A stretch of DNA of 5,341 bases, taken from contig CAMLCW010000358.1 in NCBI GenBank assembly GCA_946478645.1, positions 1 to 5,341 of the forward strand. The letters run 5' to 3'. Positions within the stretch are counted from its first letter, which is position 1. The number at the start of each line of letters is the position of its first letter. Of this stretch, positions 1 through 5,341 are shown piece by piece. The notes below the pieces were generated by a model. That model did no database searches and was not told where the DNA came from. It was given only the letters and a program-made list of their open reading frames with translations. The translations under genes and the position numbers were made by a program. Origin of the DNA: an uncultured Variovorax sp. (GTDB lineage Bacteria; Pseudomonadota; Gammaproteobacteria; Burkholderiales; Burkholderiaceae).

Positions 1-1173
1 AAGCCGATGCTGGTCGACTATGCCGACCGGCTGGTGGCCGAGATCGGCACGCCGGCCGAACTGGCGCGCGCGCAGGCGCTGGTGGCACGGCTGCCGATCA
101 CCATCCGCATCGCCGGCCCCGTGGTCAATTGGGATTCGCACCCTGGCGACCCCGACGGCGGCAACGGCCGCGCCGGATGGATGCACGGCCGCGACGACGA
201 CGAGCCCTCGGGCGACAAGTGGTTCATCCGCCCGACCGCCGACGGCCATCGCGTGATCTTCGGATGGTCGCCCCGGCTCTGGCAGAACGCACCGCGCGCC
301 GCGGGCTGGGCCACGCTCGGCATGCTGCTGCTGCTCGTGGTGCTCGGCTATGCCTACGTGAGCCGGCTGCTGCGCCCGCTGATCGACATCCGCGAAGGCG
401 CGCAGCGCTTCGGCCGTGGCGAGTTCACCGAGCCGATCCCGGTGCGCCGCAACGACGACCTCGGCGACCTGGCCGAGCGCATCAACACCATGGCCAACGA
501 CATCCAGGCCATGCTCGACGCCAAGCGCGGGCTGCTGCTCGCGCTGAGCCACGAGTTGCGCTCGCCGCTCACGCGCGCCCGGCTCAATGCCGAGCTGCTG
601 CCGGCCACGGCCGAGGGCGCCGCCGAGCGCGAGGCGCTGCTGCGCGACCTCAACGAGATGCGCGACCTGATCAGCGACCTGCTCGAGAGTGAGCGGCTCG
701 CGAGCCCGCACGTGGCGCTGCTGCGCGAGCCGGTCGACCTCGCGGGCCTGGTGCGCGACACCGTGGCCGAGATGCCGGGCGCGCAGACACTGCATCTCGA
801 CCTGGCCGAAGACCTGCCGCCGCATGCCGTCGACCGCATGCGCATCCGGCTGCTGTTGCGCAACCTGCTCGACAACGCACTGCGCTACAGCACCGACGCG
901 CCGCGCCCGCCCAGCGTGTCGCTGCGCGCGGTGGTCGACGGGCCCGCGTCGCAGGGCGTCGAGATCGAGGTGCGCGACCATGGCCCGGGCGTGGAGGAGG
1001 CGCAGCTCGAACGGCTGACCGAGCCCTTCTACCGCACCGACGGCGCGCGCGCGCGGGCGACCGGCGGCGTCGGGCTCGGCATGTACCTGTGCCGGCTGAT
1101 CGCCGAGGCGCACGGCGGCAGCCTGACGGTGCGCAATGCGCAGCCGGGGCTGCGGATCGTCGTGCGGCTGTAG
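1..1173 (+). CDS. Sensor histidine kinase of a two-component system (5' end outside window)
   Basis: Inner-membrane sensor kinase that would autophosphorylate on histidine and pass the phosphate to a partner response regulator, which is not in this window. The frame is open from base 1, so the Met at position 7 is probably internal and the first TM helix lies off the left edge. Counting from that Met: a periplasmic sensor remnant (about 1-95), TM helix (about 101-118), HAMP (about 119-172, with RPL and DLGDLAERIN), then a HisKA dimerisation helix with H-box SHELRSPL (181-188; catalytic His codon 550-552). The ATPase domain has N-box NLLDNALRY (286-294), G1 DHGPGV (324-329), F-box EPFYR (339-343) and G2 GVGLGMYLC (354-362). 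All catalytic motifs are intact. The visible domain order resembles CpxA/EnvZ-type kinases. The periplasmic part carries an unusual Asp/Gly/His-rich stretch (about 43-68). The partner regulator is probably encoded upstream, as is usual, but that is inference. Confidence 0.95.
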   Translation, partial: KPMLVDYADRLVAEIGTPAELARAQALVARLPITIRIAGPVVNWDSHPGDPDGGNGRAGWMHGRDDDEPSGDKWFIRPTADGHRVIFGWSPRLWQNAPRAAGWATLGMLLLLVVLGYAYVSRLLRPLIDIREGAQRFGRGEFTEPIPVRRNDDLGDLAERINTMANDIQAMLDAKRGLLLALSHELRSPLTRARLNAELLPATAEGAAEREALLRDLNEMRDLISDLLESERLASPHVALLREPVDLAGLVRDTVAEMPGAQTLHLDLAEDLPPHAVDRMRIRLLLRNLLDNALRYSTDAPRPPSVSLRAVVDGPASQGVEIEVRDHGPGVEEAQLERLTEPFYRTDGARARATGGVGLGMYLCRLIAEAHGGSLTVRNAQPGLRIVVRL

Positions 1174-1180
1174 GGGCTGT

Positions 1181-1211
1181 CGCCTGCGCTACCAGGCGCT
1201 GCGCGCCGCAG
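1181..1211. other. Two short perfect hairpins in the kinase-oxidoreductase gap
   Basis: The 86-bp gap (1174-1259) begins with a 6-bp perfect inverted repeat, CGCCTG (1181-1186) and CAGGCG (1193-1198), with a 6-nt loop. Next comes a 5-bp one, CTGCG (1199-1203) and CGCAG (1207-1211), with a 3-nt loop. No T-run follows, so these are at best a weak terminator for the kinase or an operator for the next gene. Both could be chance in such GC-rich DNA. Confidence 0.3.
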
Positions 1212-1214
1212 GGC

Positions 1215-1220
1215 TACGAT
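1215..1220 (+). promoter_or_regulatory. Possible -10 element (TACGAT) of the oxidoreductase gene
   Basis: TACGAT matches the sigma-70 -10 consensus TATAAT at four of six positions and lies 39 bp before the start codon, a sensible place for a transcription start. No credible TTGACA-like -35 is seen 16-18 bp upstream; that position is filled by the hairpin-forming GC-rich stretch. This is a weak call resting on one hexamer. Confidence 0.25.
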
Positions 1221-1248
1221 GCGCCTCCCTGCAGCAGCGCCATCGATC

Positions 1249-1254
1249 AAGGAG
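1249..1254 (+). promoter_or_regulatory. Ribosome binding site of the oxidoreductase gene
   Basis: AAGGAG is a near-perfect Shine-Dalgarno sequence 5 nt before the ATG at 1260. It settles the start: the same frame is open further upstream (from 1089), but that extension overlaps the kinase gene and has no such site. Confidence 0.85.
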
Positions 1255-1259
1255 ACTCC

Positions 1260-2303
1260 ATGAGCAGCCCTCTCGTCAACCACCAGGTCCGCCTCGCGAA
1301 GCGCCCCGAGGGGGCGGCCACGCGCGAGCACTGGCGCTTCACCACCGAGCCGGTCGGCGAGCCCGCCGACGGCGGCGTGCTGGTGCGGACGCTGTCGCTC
1401 TCGCTCGATCCGGCGATGCGCGGCTGGCTCAACGACGCGAAGAGCTACATCGCGCCGGTCGCCATCGACGAGGTCATGCGCGCCGGCGGCGTCGGCCGGG
1501 TGGTGGCTTCCAGGAACCCGCAGTTCGCGGTGGGCGACACCGTCTACGGCACGCTGGGCGTGCAGGAATATGCGCTCGTCGCGCAGGAAGACATCAAGCG
1601 AAACGGCCTCGCGAAGATCGACCTCGGCATGGGCACGCTCCACCAGTGGCTCAACGTGCTCGGCATGCCCGGCATGACGGGCTATTTCGGCCTGATGGAA
1701 GTGGGCCAGCCGAAGGCTGGCGAGACGGTGGTCATTTCGGGTGCTGCCGGCGCCGTGGGCCAGACCGTGGGCCAGCTCGCCAAGATCAAGGGCTGCCGCG
1801 TGGTCGGCATCGCGGGCGGCGCCGCCAAGTGCGAGTGGGTCGTGAAGGAGCTGGGCTTCGATGCCTGCATCGACTACAAGGCCGGCCCCGGCGCGGTGCG
1901 CGAGGGGCTCAAGGCCCACTGCCCGAAGGGCGTGGACATCTACTTCGACAACGTCGGCGGCGAAATCCTCGACGCGGTGCTCGCACGGCTCGCGCGCAAG
2001 GCCCGCGTGATCATCTGCGGTGCGATCAGCCAGTACAACAACGCCAACAGCATGCCTTCTGCGGGCCCGCGCAACTACCTGAGCCTGCTCGTGAACCGCG
2101 CGCGCATGGAAGGCATCGTGGTGTTCGACTATGCCGACCGCTACCACGTCGCGGTGGCCGAACTCGCGGGCTACCTGAAGGACGGGCGCATGAAGAGCAA
2201 GGAAGACGTGGTGGTCGGCCTCGACACGTTCCCCGAAGCGCTGAACCGCCTTTTCAGCGGCGAGAACTTCGGCAAGCTGGTGCTGCAGGTGGCGTCAGAC
2301 TGA
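1260..2303 (+). CDS. NADP-dependent oxidoreductase, zinc-free MDR family, CurA (YncB)-like
   Basis: Cytoplasmic NADPH-dependent reductase of the medium-chain dehydrogenase/reductase superfamily, in the branch of E. coli curcumin reductase CurA and leukotriene B4 / alkenal double-bond reductases, which reduce the C=C bond of alpha,beta-unsaturated ketones and aldehydes. At 347 aa it matches CurA's usual size (about 345). The GroES-like N-terminal half carries LSLDPAMRGW (47-56). LGMPGMTGYFGLMEVG (134-149) precedes the Rossmann segment with SGAAGAVG (160-167). GIAGGAAKC (183-191) sits where the family binds the NADP 2'-phosphate, and FDNVGG (229-234) and the closing NFGKLVLQV are also typical. 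No structural-zinc cysteine cluster is seen. The true substrate cannot be read from sequence; curcumin reductase is a family name, not a prediction. It is a stand-alone unit with its own Shine-Dalgarno site, 86 bp after the kinase gene and convergent with the next gene. Confidence 0.95.
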   Translation: MSSPLVNHQVRLAKRPEGAATREHWRFTTEPVGEPADGGVLVRTLSLSLDPAMRGWLNDAKSYIAPVAIDEVMRAGGVGRVVASRNPQFAVGDTVYGTLGVQEYALVAQEDIKRNGLAKIDLGMGTLHQWLNVLGMPGMTGYFGLMEVGQPKAGETVVISGAAGAVGQTVGQLAKIKGCRVVGIAGGAAKCEWVVKELGFDACIDYKAGPGAVREGLKAHCPKGVDIYFDNVGGEILDAVLARLARKARVIICGAISQYNNANSMPSAGPRNYLSLLVNRARMEGIVVFDYADRYHVAVAELAGYLKDGRMKSKEDVVVGLDTFPEALNRLFSGENFGKLVLQVASD

Positions 2304-2323
2304 CGCACCCGCGGGCGCGTCAG
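2300..2323. terminator. Hairpin between convergent genes, possible bidirectional terminator
   Basis: CTGACGC (2300-2306) pairs perfectly with GCGTCAG (2317-2323). The 10-nt loop contains the palindrome CCCGCGGG (2308-2315), which can extend the stem past an A.C mismatch. The stop codons of both converging genes (2301-2303 on +, 2320-2322 on -) lie within the stem arms. No T-tract follows on either strand, so it is not a classical intrinsic terminator. Position and symmetry suggest it may still end or stabilise both transcripts. Confidence 0.45.
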
Positions 2324-2640
2324 CCTTCGCTCGGGCGCATCGGAATGTCGCCCAGCGCGTCGTCCTCGCGCAGGTTGCGCGCCGCCTTCAGCAGCTCGAT
2401 CGACAGGCCGCCGCCCTGGCCCGCGAAACCGTTGGCCACGCCTTCGAGCGCGGTCGCCAGGCCCGCCTCGCCGTCGGCGCGCGCGTCCATGCTGATGTTG
2501 AGCACCCGCGCCGCCATCTGGCGGTAGGTGACGGCGCCGGCGCCTTCGAGCGCGGCCACGAGGTCGAGGTAGAGCGCCAGGTTCAGGTCGAACACCAGCT
2601 TGGGCGTGATCTCGAAGTCTTCGTTCTTGTTCTTGTCCAT
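2320..2640 (-). CDS. Small hypothetical protein, 106 aa
   Basis: I do not recognise a family. The protein starts with a charged, hydrophilic segment (MDKNKNEDFE). The middle is probably helical (about 14-48, with LVFDLNLALYLDLVAALEGAG), and a small-residue stretch (GFAGQGGG, 71-78) leads into another likely helix (79-92) and an acidic tail. There is no signal peptide, TM segment, cysteine or obvious metal or DNA-binding motif, so a soluble cytoplasmic protein is likely. The start is supported by GGAG 8 nt upstream. GC3 is high, as in its neighbours, which argues for a real gene. It lies 77 bp downstream of the exporter gene on the same strand. A possible terminator in that gap suggests its own transcription. 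Function unknown. Confidence 0.8.
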   Translation of the reverse strand: MDKNKNEDFEITPKLVFDLNLALYLDLVAALEGAGAVTYRQMAARVLNISMDARADGEAGLATALEGVANGFAGQGGGLSIELLKAARNLREDDALGDIPMRPSEG

Positions 2641-2648
2641 GGGGGGAG

Positions 2649-2652
2649 CTCC
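2649..2652 (-). promoter_or_regulatory. Ribosome binding site of the 106-aa gene
   Basis: GGAG on the minus strand, 8 nt before the ATG at 2640. A stronger GGAGG lies further out at 2666-2670, too far for this ATG. It would instead serve an out-of-frame ATG at 2654. Confidence 0.6.
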
Positions 2653-2681
2653 ATTTTTTCCTGGACCTCCACTCTAGTCAT

Positions 2682-2727
2682 AAAAACGCGCGCCTTCGTC
2701 GGACGAGAGCCATTCAGTCAGCGCGCG
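2682..2727 (-). terminator. Possible intrinsic terminator of the exporter gene
   Basis: On the minus strand CGCGCGC (2727-2721) can pair with GCGCGCG (2693-2687), and five T residues follow (2686-2682). This is the GC stem plus U-run of a rho-independent terminator. Weak points: the loop is long (27 nt), the stem is of low complexity, and the 5' arm and loop include the end and the stop codon (2718-2720) of the exporter gene. Confidence 0.4.
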
Positions 2728-3563
2728 CGCGTGCCCATCACCGCCGCCGAGATGATGAGCGCCGCGGCCAGCGCGATGCTCGAAGTCAGCGGCCGGCCCG
2801 TCACGAGCAGCAGCAGCGCCGTCGAGCCGAGCGGCGTCAGATAGCTCAGGATGCCGATGCGGCGCGGATCGCCGCGCTTGAGCGCCATGTCCCAGACGAA
2901 GAAGGCCGCGCCGAGCGGGCCGAGCCCGCAGAGCGCGAGCAGCAGCCAGTCCTGGCCCGACAGCGCCACCGGCGCCTCGAGCAGCGCATGGCAAGCCAGC
3001 GAGAGCACGCCCGAGACCAGGCCGAACAAGCCGATGGCCGAGGTCGGGAACGCGGCCACGCGCTTGGTCCAGAGCGAGTAGCTGGCCCAGATGAAGGCCG
3101 AACCCAGCGCCGGCACGAAGCCCCAGTAGCCGTGCAGCGCGTCCGCGCCCGCGCCGCCGCGCGTGCCGAGGATCGCCACCGCGGCGCCCGCGAAGCCGAG
3201 CAATGCCGCTGCCACATGCAGCAGCCTCAGCGACACGCCCGGCAGCAGCACCGGTGCGAGCACCACCATGAACAGCGGCCAGAGGTAGTTGACGAGGTTG
3301 GCCTCGACCGGCGGCGCATGCCGCAGCGCGATGAACAGCAGGAAGTGGAAGCCGAAGAGGCCGTACACGCCCAGCGCCAACGTGCGCGGCGGCACACGCC
3401 AGGCCACGCGGTCGCGCAGCACCAGCGGCCAACTCGGCACGCTGCCGATGACGAGCGCGAGCCCGGTCAGGAGAAACGGCGGCAGGTGCGACAGCGCGGT
3501 GCCGAGCGCGGCGAGCGTGGCCCAGAGCGCGATCGCGAGCAGGGCGTAGAAGGTGGCGGACAT
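2718..3563 (-). CDS. DMT/EamA-family exporter, YddG-like
   Basis: Inner-membrane transporter of the drug/metabolite superfamily with two EamA repeats and about ten TM helices. It is 281 aa from the chosen ATG, typical for the family (about 280-300). Helix-rich blocks run through about 4-24, 30-50, 62-80, 88-108, 115-133, 147-163, 175-196, 206-223, 236-255 and 262-277. The motifs VNYLWPLF (91-98), WTKRV (165-169), WDMALKRGD (224-232) and SYLTPLGS (240-247) recall the YddG aromatic amino acid exporter branch. Export of amino acids or similar metabolites is therefore plausible, but the substrate is not proven. The start at 3563 was chosen because hydrophobic helix 1 begins right there. The frame runs on upstream to 3701, but that extension is proline-rich and partly encoded by a repeat. 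No good Shine-Dalgarno site is visible, so the start is moderately sure. It ends in a GC dinucleotide tract where slippage would change the C-terminus. Confidence 0.93.
   Translation of the reverse strand: MSATFYALLAIALWATLAALGTALSHLPPFLLTGLALVIGSVPSWPLVLRDRVAWRVPPRTLALGVYGLFGFHFLLFIALRHAPPVEANLVNYLWPLFMVVLAPVLLPGVSLRLLHVAAALLGFAGAAVAILGTRGGAGADALHGYWGFVPALGSAFIWASYSLWTKRVAAFPTSAIGLFGLVSGVLSLACHALLEAPVALSGQDWLLLALCGLGPLGAAFFVWDMALKRGDPRRIGILSYLTPLGSTALLLLVTGRPLTSSIALAAALIISAAVMGTRAR
2721..2731. repeat. Alternating GC tract at the exporter 3' end
   Basis: Eleven bases of strictly alternating G and C encode the last Arg-Ala-Arg codons of the exporter, directly before its stop. Such dinucleotide tracts are slippage-prone. 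A longer one (1043-1055) lies inside the kinase ATP-lid region, so tracts of this kind are not rare in this genome. Confidence 0.7.
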
Positions 3564-3603
3564 GGACGCCGAGGCTACGCGATATGGTCGTCGCCGGATG
3601 ACG

Positions 3604-3624
3604 GCACGTCGTCGTGCAACGACG
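3604..3624. other. Nested inverted repeats upstream of the exporter gene
   Basis: GCACG (3604-3608) and CGTGC (3613-3617) form a perfect 5-bp inverted repeat with a TCGT spacer. CGTCGT (3610-3615) and ACGACG (3619-3624) form an overlapping perfect 6-bp repeat with a GCA spacer. They lie 41-61 bp before the exporter start, where an operator would sit. No convincing -10/-35 pair was found in 3564-3638, so a regulatory role is only a guess. Confidence 0.3.
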
Positions 3625-3639
3625 GTCTGGCCCTTCGTC

Positions 3640-3679
3640 TTGCTCCTTCCCCCGCTGGGGGAAGGCTGGGATGGGGGCA
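3640..3679 (+). repeat. REP copy 1 (proximal to exporter gene)
   Basis: Stem CCTTCCCCC (3645-3653), loop GCT, stem GGGGGAAGG (3657-3665), then a CTGGGATGGGGGCA tail (3666-3679). Confidence 0.75.
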
Positions 3680-3718
3680 GGCCTTCGATCAGGCGCCGCA
3701 TTTTCGCGGACGCCGTCG

Positions 3719-3758
3719 TGCCCCCACCCCAGCCCTCCCCCGGCGGGGGAGGGAGAAA
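3719..3758 (-). repeat. REP copy 2 (behind the AraC gene)
   Basis: On the plus strand: stem CCCTCCCCC (3733-3741), loop GGC, stem GGGGGAGGG (3745-3753). The conserved tail lies at 3719-3732. The outer edge is 7 nt from the AraC stop codon. Confidence 0.75.
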
Positions 3759-3765
3759 TGCAAGG

Positions 3766-4461
3766 TCAACGGCGCAGCGCGGCCGTCAGCGCCGACGGCG
3801 ATCGGTAGCCCGTGCGGCGGGCCGTTTCGGCCACGCTCAGCCCCTCGCGCCGCAGCTCGCGCGCCTGCGCCAGCCGGAGCGACCGCAGCCAGTGCATCGG
3901 GCTCGTGTGCTGCTCCTCGCGGCAGCGCTGCGCCAGCTGGCTCGGGCTCAGGCAGGCCACGCGCGCCAAGTCGGCCACGGTGAGCGGTTGGTGCAGCCGC
4001 GCGCCGGCCCAGGTCGCGAGCGCCGCCCAGTCGATGCGGCGGCGGCGCGTGGCCGGCACCGGTGCGCCGGGGCACCAGGCTTCGAGCAGCAGCGCCGGCC
4101 CGTGCACCAGGGCCTGCGGAAACGGTTGCGGCTGCTTGCCCAGGCAATGCGCGAGATAGCGCGCCAGCGCAAGCAACTGCACCGGGTCGGACGGTGCCCG
4201 CCCGGCGCAGCGCGCCCAGTGCGCATTCGGGGTGTCGAGCACCAGGCATGCGCTGCCGGGGCCCCGCGCCTCGAAGTCGTGCCGGTCGCCCGGTGCGATC
4301 ACCTGCGCCGCGCCGACCCCGATGCCTGCGCCGCGGCCCTCGACCTCGACATCCAGCACGCCCTCGAGGCCGACCAGCACCTGGAAATGGTCGTGCGCGT
4401 GGCTGCCGCGCGACGGGCCGTAGCGGCGCAGGGAAAGCTGGGGCGGGGTGCGCAGGTGCAT
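3766..4461 (-). CDS. AraC-family transcriptional regulator, cupin sensor domain, short C-terminus
   Basis: Predicted DNA-binding regulator, 231 aa. The N-terminal cupin-type sensor domain (about 8-75) contains SHAHDHFQVLVGLEGVLDVE (20-39) and PGDRHDF (57-63), whose histidines are typical of cupin barrels. The C-terminal AraC/HTH_18 domain has a first helix-turn-helix around 161-182 (TVADLARVACLSPSQLAQRC), the linker helix with RLAQARELRREG (196-207), and a second helix-turn-helix around 209-231 (AETARRTGYRSPSALTAAL). The protein stops right after the second recognition helix. The usual closing FG-x-SP-x-x-(Y/L)R segment is missing, about a dozen residues. No clear Shine-Dalgarno site precedes the ATG. 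It starts 19 bp after the permease stop on the same strand with no terminator between, so permease and regulator are probably co-transcribed. The permease gene or the downstream exporter gene may be a target; that is inference. Confidence 0.92.
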   Translation of the reverse strand: MHLRTPPQLSLRRYGPSRGSHAHDHFQVLVGLEGVLDVEVEGRGAGIGVGAAQVIAPGDRHDFEARGPGSACLVLDTPNAHWARCAGRAPSDPVQLLALARYLAHCLGKQPQPFPQALVHGPALLLEAWCPGAPVPATRRRRIDWAALATWAGARLHQPLTVADLARVACLSPSQLAQRCREEQHTSPMHWLRSLRLAQARELRREGLSVAETARRTGYRSPSALTAALRR

Positions 4462-4480
4462 GGTGGCAGTTGCCCGATTG

Positions 4481-5341
4481 TCATGCCAACCGCAGCAGCA
4501 GCGCCGAAGCCCCCACCACCAGCAGGAACGGAATGCTGATGCGGTGGAACTCGCGCAGCCCGTGCGGCACCCTGGCGAGCCGCAGCGCGATCAGGTTGGC
4601 CAGCGAGCCGAGCACGAAGCCGAAGCCGCCCACGCTCACGCCCGCCGCGAGCGCGGGCAGGTCGCGCACATGGCCGTCGAGCAGGATCGCGGCCGGCACG
4701 TTGCTGATGAGCTGCGAGGCGGCAATGGCCGCCAGGTAGGCGCGCCAGCCTTCGGTGATCGGCCAGTGGTTCAGCAGCGCGTCCATGACGGGCAGTTCGG
4801 CCAGCTGCCGCAGGTCCACGAACATCAGCGCGATGATCGCGAGCAGCGCCCAGTCGACGTCCCGCAGCACGCGTGGGTGGAACAGCAGGAACGCGCCGAG
4901 CACCACGCCCAGCCCCGGCAGCAGCCAGCGCCGTTCGAGCGCGATGACGAAGCCGACGAACAGCAGCGCCGCCAGGCCCAGCAGCCTGGGCTGCAGCGGC
5001 GCGGCCTCGGCCTCGGGCCGGAGCGCGACCGGCGTGCGCGGCACGAGCAGCCACACCGCGATGAAGAGCCAGAACAGCATCACCGCCACGGTCGGCAGCA
5101 TCATGCCCATGAAACCCGCGAAGCTCTCGCCCGAGCGGTGCCAGAGGTACAGGTTCTGCGGGTTGCCGATCGGCGTGAGCGCCGAGCCCGCGTTGACGGC
5201 CAGCGCCTCGAGCACCACGAGCCGCGCGAGCGGCAGGTGGGCCTGGTTGGCGAGCACGCGCGTGAGCGGCACCAGCAGGAAGAGGCTCACATCGTTGGTG
5301 ACCAGTGCCGACAGCAGCGCCGCGCCGCCGGTGAGCCACAG
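4481..5341 (-). CDS. Ion-transporter-superfamily permease (ArsB/NhaD/SLC13-like), N-terminus outside window
   Basis: Inner-membrane permease; 286 C-terminal residues are visible and the frame is open to the right edge. A GTG at 5290 is almost certainly internal, because the 17 codons before it continue the family motif (SALVTNDVSLFLLVPLT). Counting from the edge, the key block NAGSALTPIGNPQNL lies at about 50-64, matching the hairpin/TM motif of ArsB, NhaD and citrate/dicarboxylate transporters. The second half repeats the pattern with SQLISNVPAAILL (about 209-221) and GFVLGSLANLIAL (about 241-253), consistent with the two-fold repeat of this superfamily. There are about seven or eight visible TM segments. 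Family members are usually about 400-430 aa, so perhaps a third is missing. The substrate (an anion such as arsenite or a dicarboxylate, or Na+/H+ exchange) cannot be decided. The AraC gene follows 19 bp downstream. Confidence 0.9.
   Translation of the reverse strand: MWLTGGAALLSALVTNDVSLFLLVPLTRVLANQAHLPLARLVVLEALAVNAGSALTPIGNPQNLYLWHRSGESFAGFMGMMLPTVAVMLFWLFIAVWLLVPRTPVALRPEAEAAPLQPRLLGLAALLFVGFVIALERRWLLPGLGVVLGAFLLFHPRVLRDVDWALLAIIALMFVDLRQLAELPVMDALLNHWPITEGWRAYLAAIAASQLISNVPAAILLDGHVRDLPALAAGVSVGGFGFVLGSLANLIALRLARVPHGLREFHRISIPFLLVVGASALLLRLA

Larger units (their letters stand above)
3640..3758. repeat. REP-like doublet: two facing GC-rich hairpin repeats
   Basis: The 202-bp gap between the AraC gene and the exporter gene is dominated by two 40-bp copies in opposite orientation (3640-3679 and 3719-3758), 35 of 40 identical once one is reversed. 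Each contains a 9-bp perfect stem with a 3-nt loop, followed by a conserved tail reading GGCTGGG(A/G)TGGGGGCA. The 39-nt spacer holds its own hairpin: GGCGCCGC (3692-3699) against GCGG-A-CGCC (3706-3714), with a one-base bulge. Paired, facing, extragenic palindromes of this size match REP/BIME elements, which are moved by RAYT transposases and can stall transcription or protect mRNA ends. No RAYT gene is present here. Confidence 0.8.

Noticed and set aside
1043..1055. Alternating GC tract in the kinase gene as a phase-variation switch
   Set aside because: It encodes a normal ATP-lid segment between intact F and G2 boxes. Similar short tracts occur elsewhere (for example 64-73), so nothing beyond base composition is indicated.
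1029..2147. Long minus-strand open frame (372 codons) opposite the oxidoreductase gene
   Set aside because: The translation is His/Ala/Arg-rich low-complexity, typical of the antisense shadow of a GC-rich gene. The sense strand encodes an intact recognised enzyme.
2583..2654. 23-codon minus-strand leader ORF overlapping the start of the 106-aa gene, preceded by GGAGG
   Set aside because: Its Shine-Dalgarno spacing is long (11 nt), the peptide is Thr/Arg-rich with repeated AGA codons that are rare in such a genome, and it is just the shifted frame of the real gene.
2671..2682. Possible -10 hexamers (TATGAC, TAGAGT) before the 106-aa gene on the minus strand
   Set aside because: No acceptable -35 hexamer lies 16-18 bp upstream of either, and the T-run is better explained as a terminator tail.
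3564..3701. 46-codon N-terminal extension of the exporter
   Set aside because: The frame is open but runs through REP copy 1 (Pro/Ser/Gly-rich) and an Arg-rich stretch. The first TM helix starts directly after the Met at 3563.
3553..4539. Plus-strand open frame (328 codons) across the REP region and AraC gene
   Set aside because: Arg/Ala/Pro-rich translation with no domain logic, passing through repeats. The opposite strand encodes the AraC protein.

Overview
This is a GC-rich window (about 70% by eye) with dense, strongly GC3-biased genes. The protein styles suggest a beta-proteobacterium of the Burkholderiales, most like Variovorax or another Comamonadaceae. That placement is inference from composition and protein style, not from a search. 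Most of the window is ordinary chromosomal housekeeping and accessory metabolism, and I see no phage, IS, CRISPR or tRNA/rRNA.

Left part (1-2303, + strand): the C-terminal 390 residues of a membrane sensor histidine kinase, whose N-terminus lies off the left edge, followed after 86 bp by a zinc-free MDR NADP-dependent oxidoreductase of the CurA (YncB) type. That gene converges on a small unknown gene. The 16 bp between the two stop codons sit inside a compact hairpin built from three alternating copies of a 7-mer.

Right part (2320-5341, - strand, read right to left): a 5'-truncated ion-transporter-superfamily permease (ArsB/NhaD/SLC13-like), then after 19 bp a cupin-type AraC regulator, then a 202-bp gap. 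That gap is dominated by two facing copies of a GC-rich hairpin repeat (a REP doublet). Next come a 10-TM DMT/EamA exporter with YddG-like features and the 106-aa unknown protein.

Functionally the minus-strand genes look like a small transport and regulation neighbourhood: permease plus AraC regulator probably co-transcribed, with the exporter and the small protein downstream. The most interesting non-coding structure is the REP doublet at 3640-3758. Its two arms differ by a compensatory base-pair change. It lies directly behind an AraC gene that seems to stop about a dozen residues short of the family's normal C-terminus. A second point is an alternating GC tract at the 3' end of the exporter gene, where loss of one dinucleotide would swap the C-terminus for an acidic 14-16-residue tail. 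I found no convincing undescribed multi-gene system.
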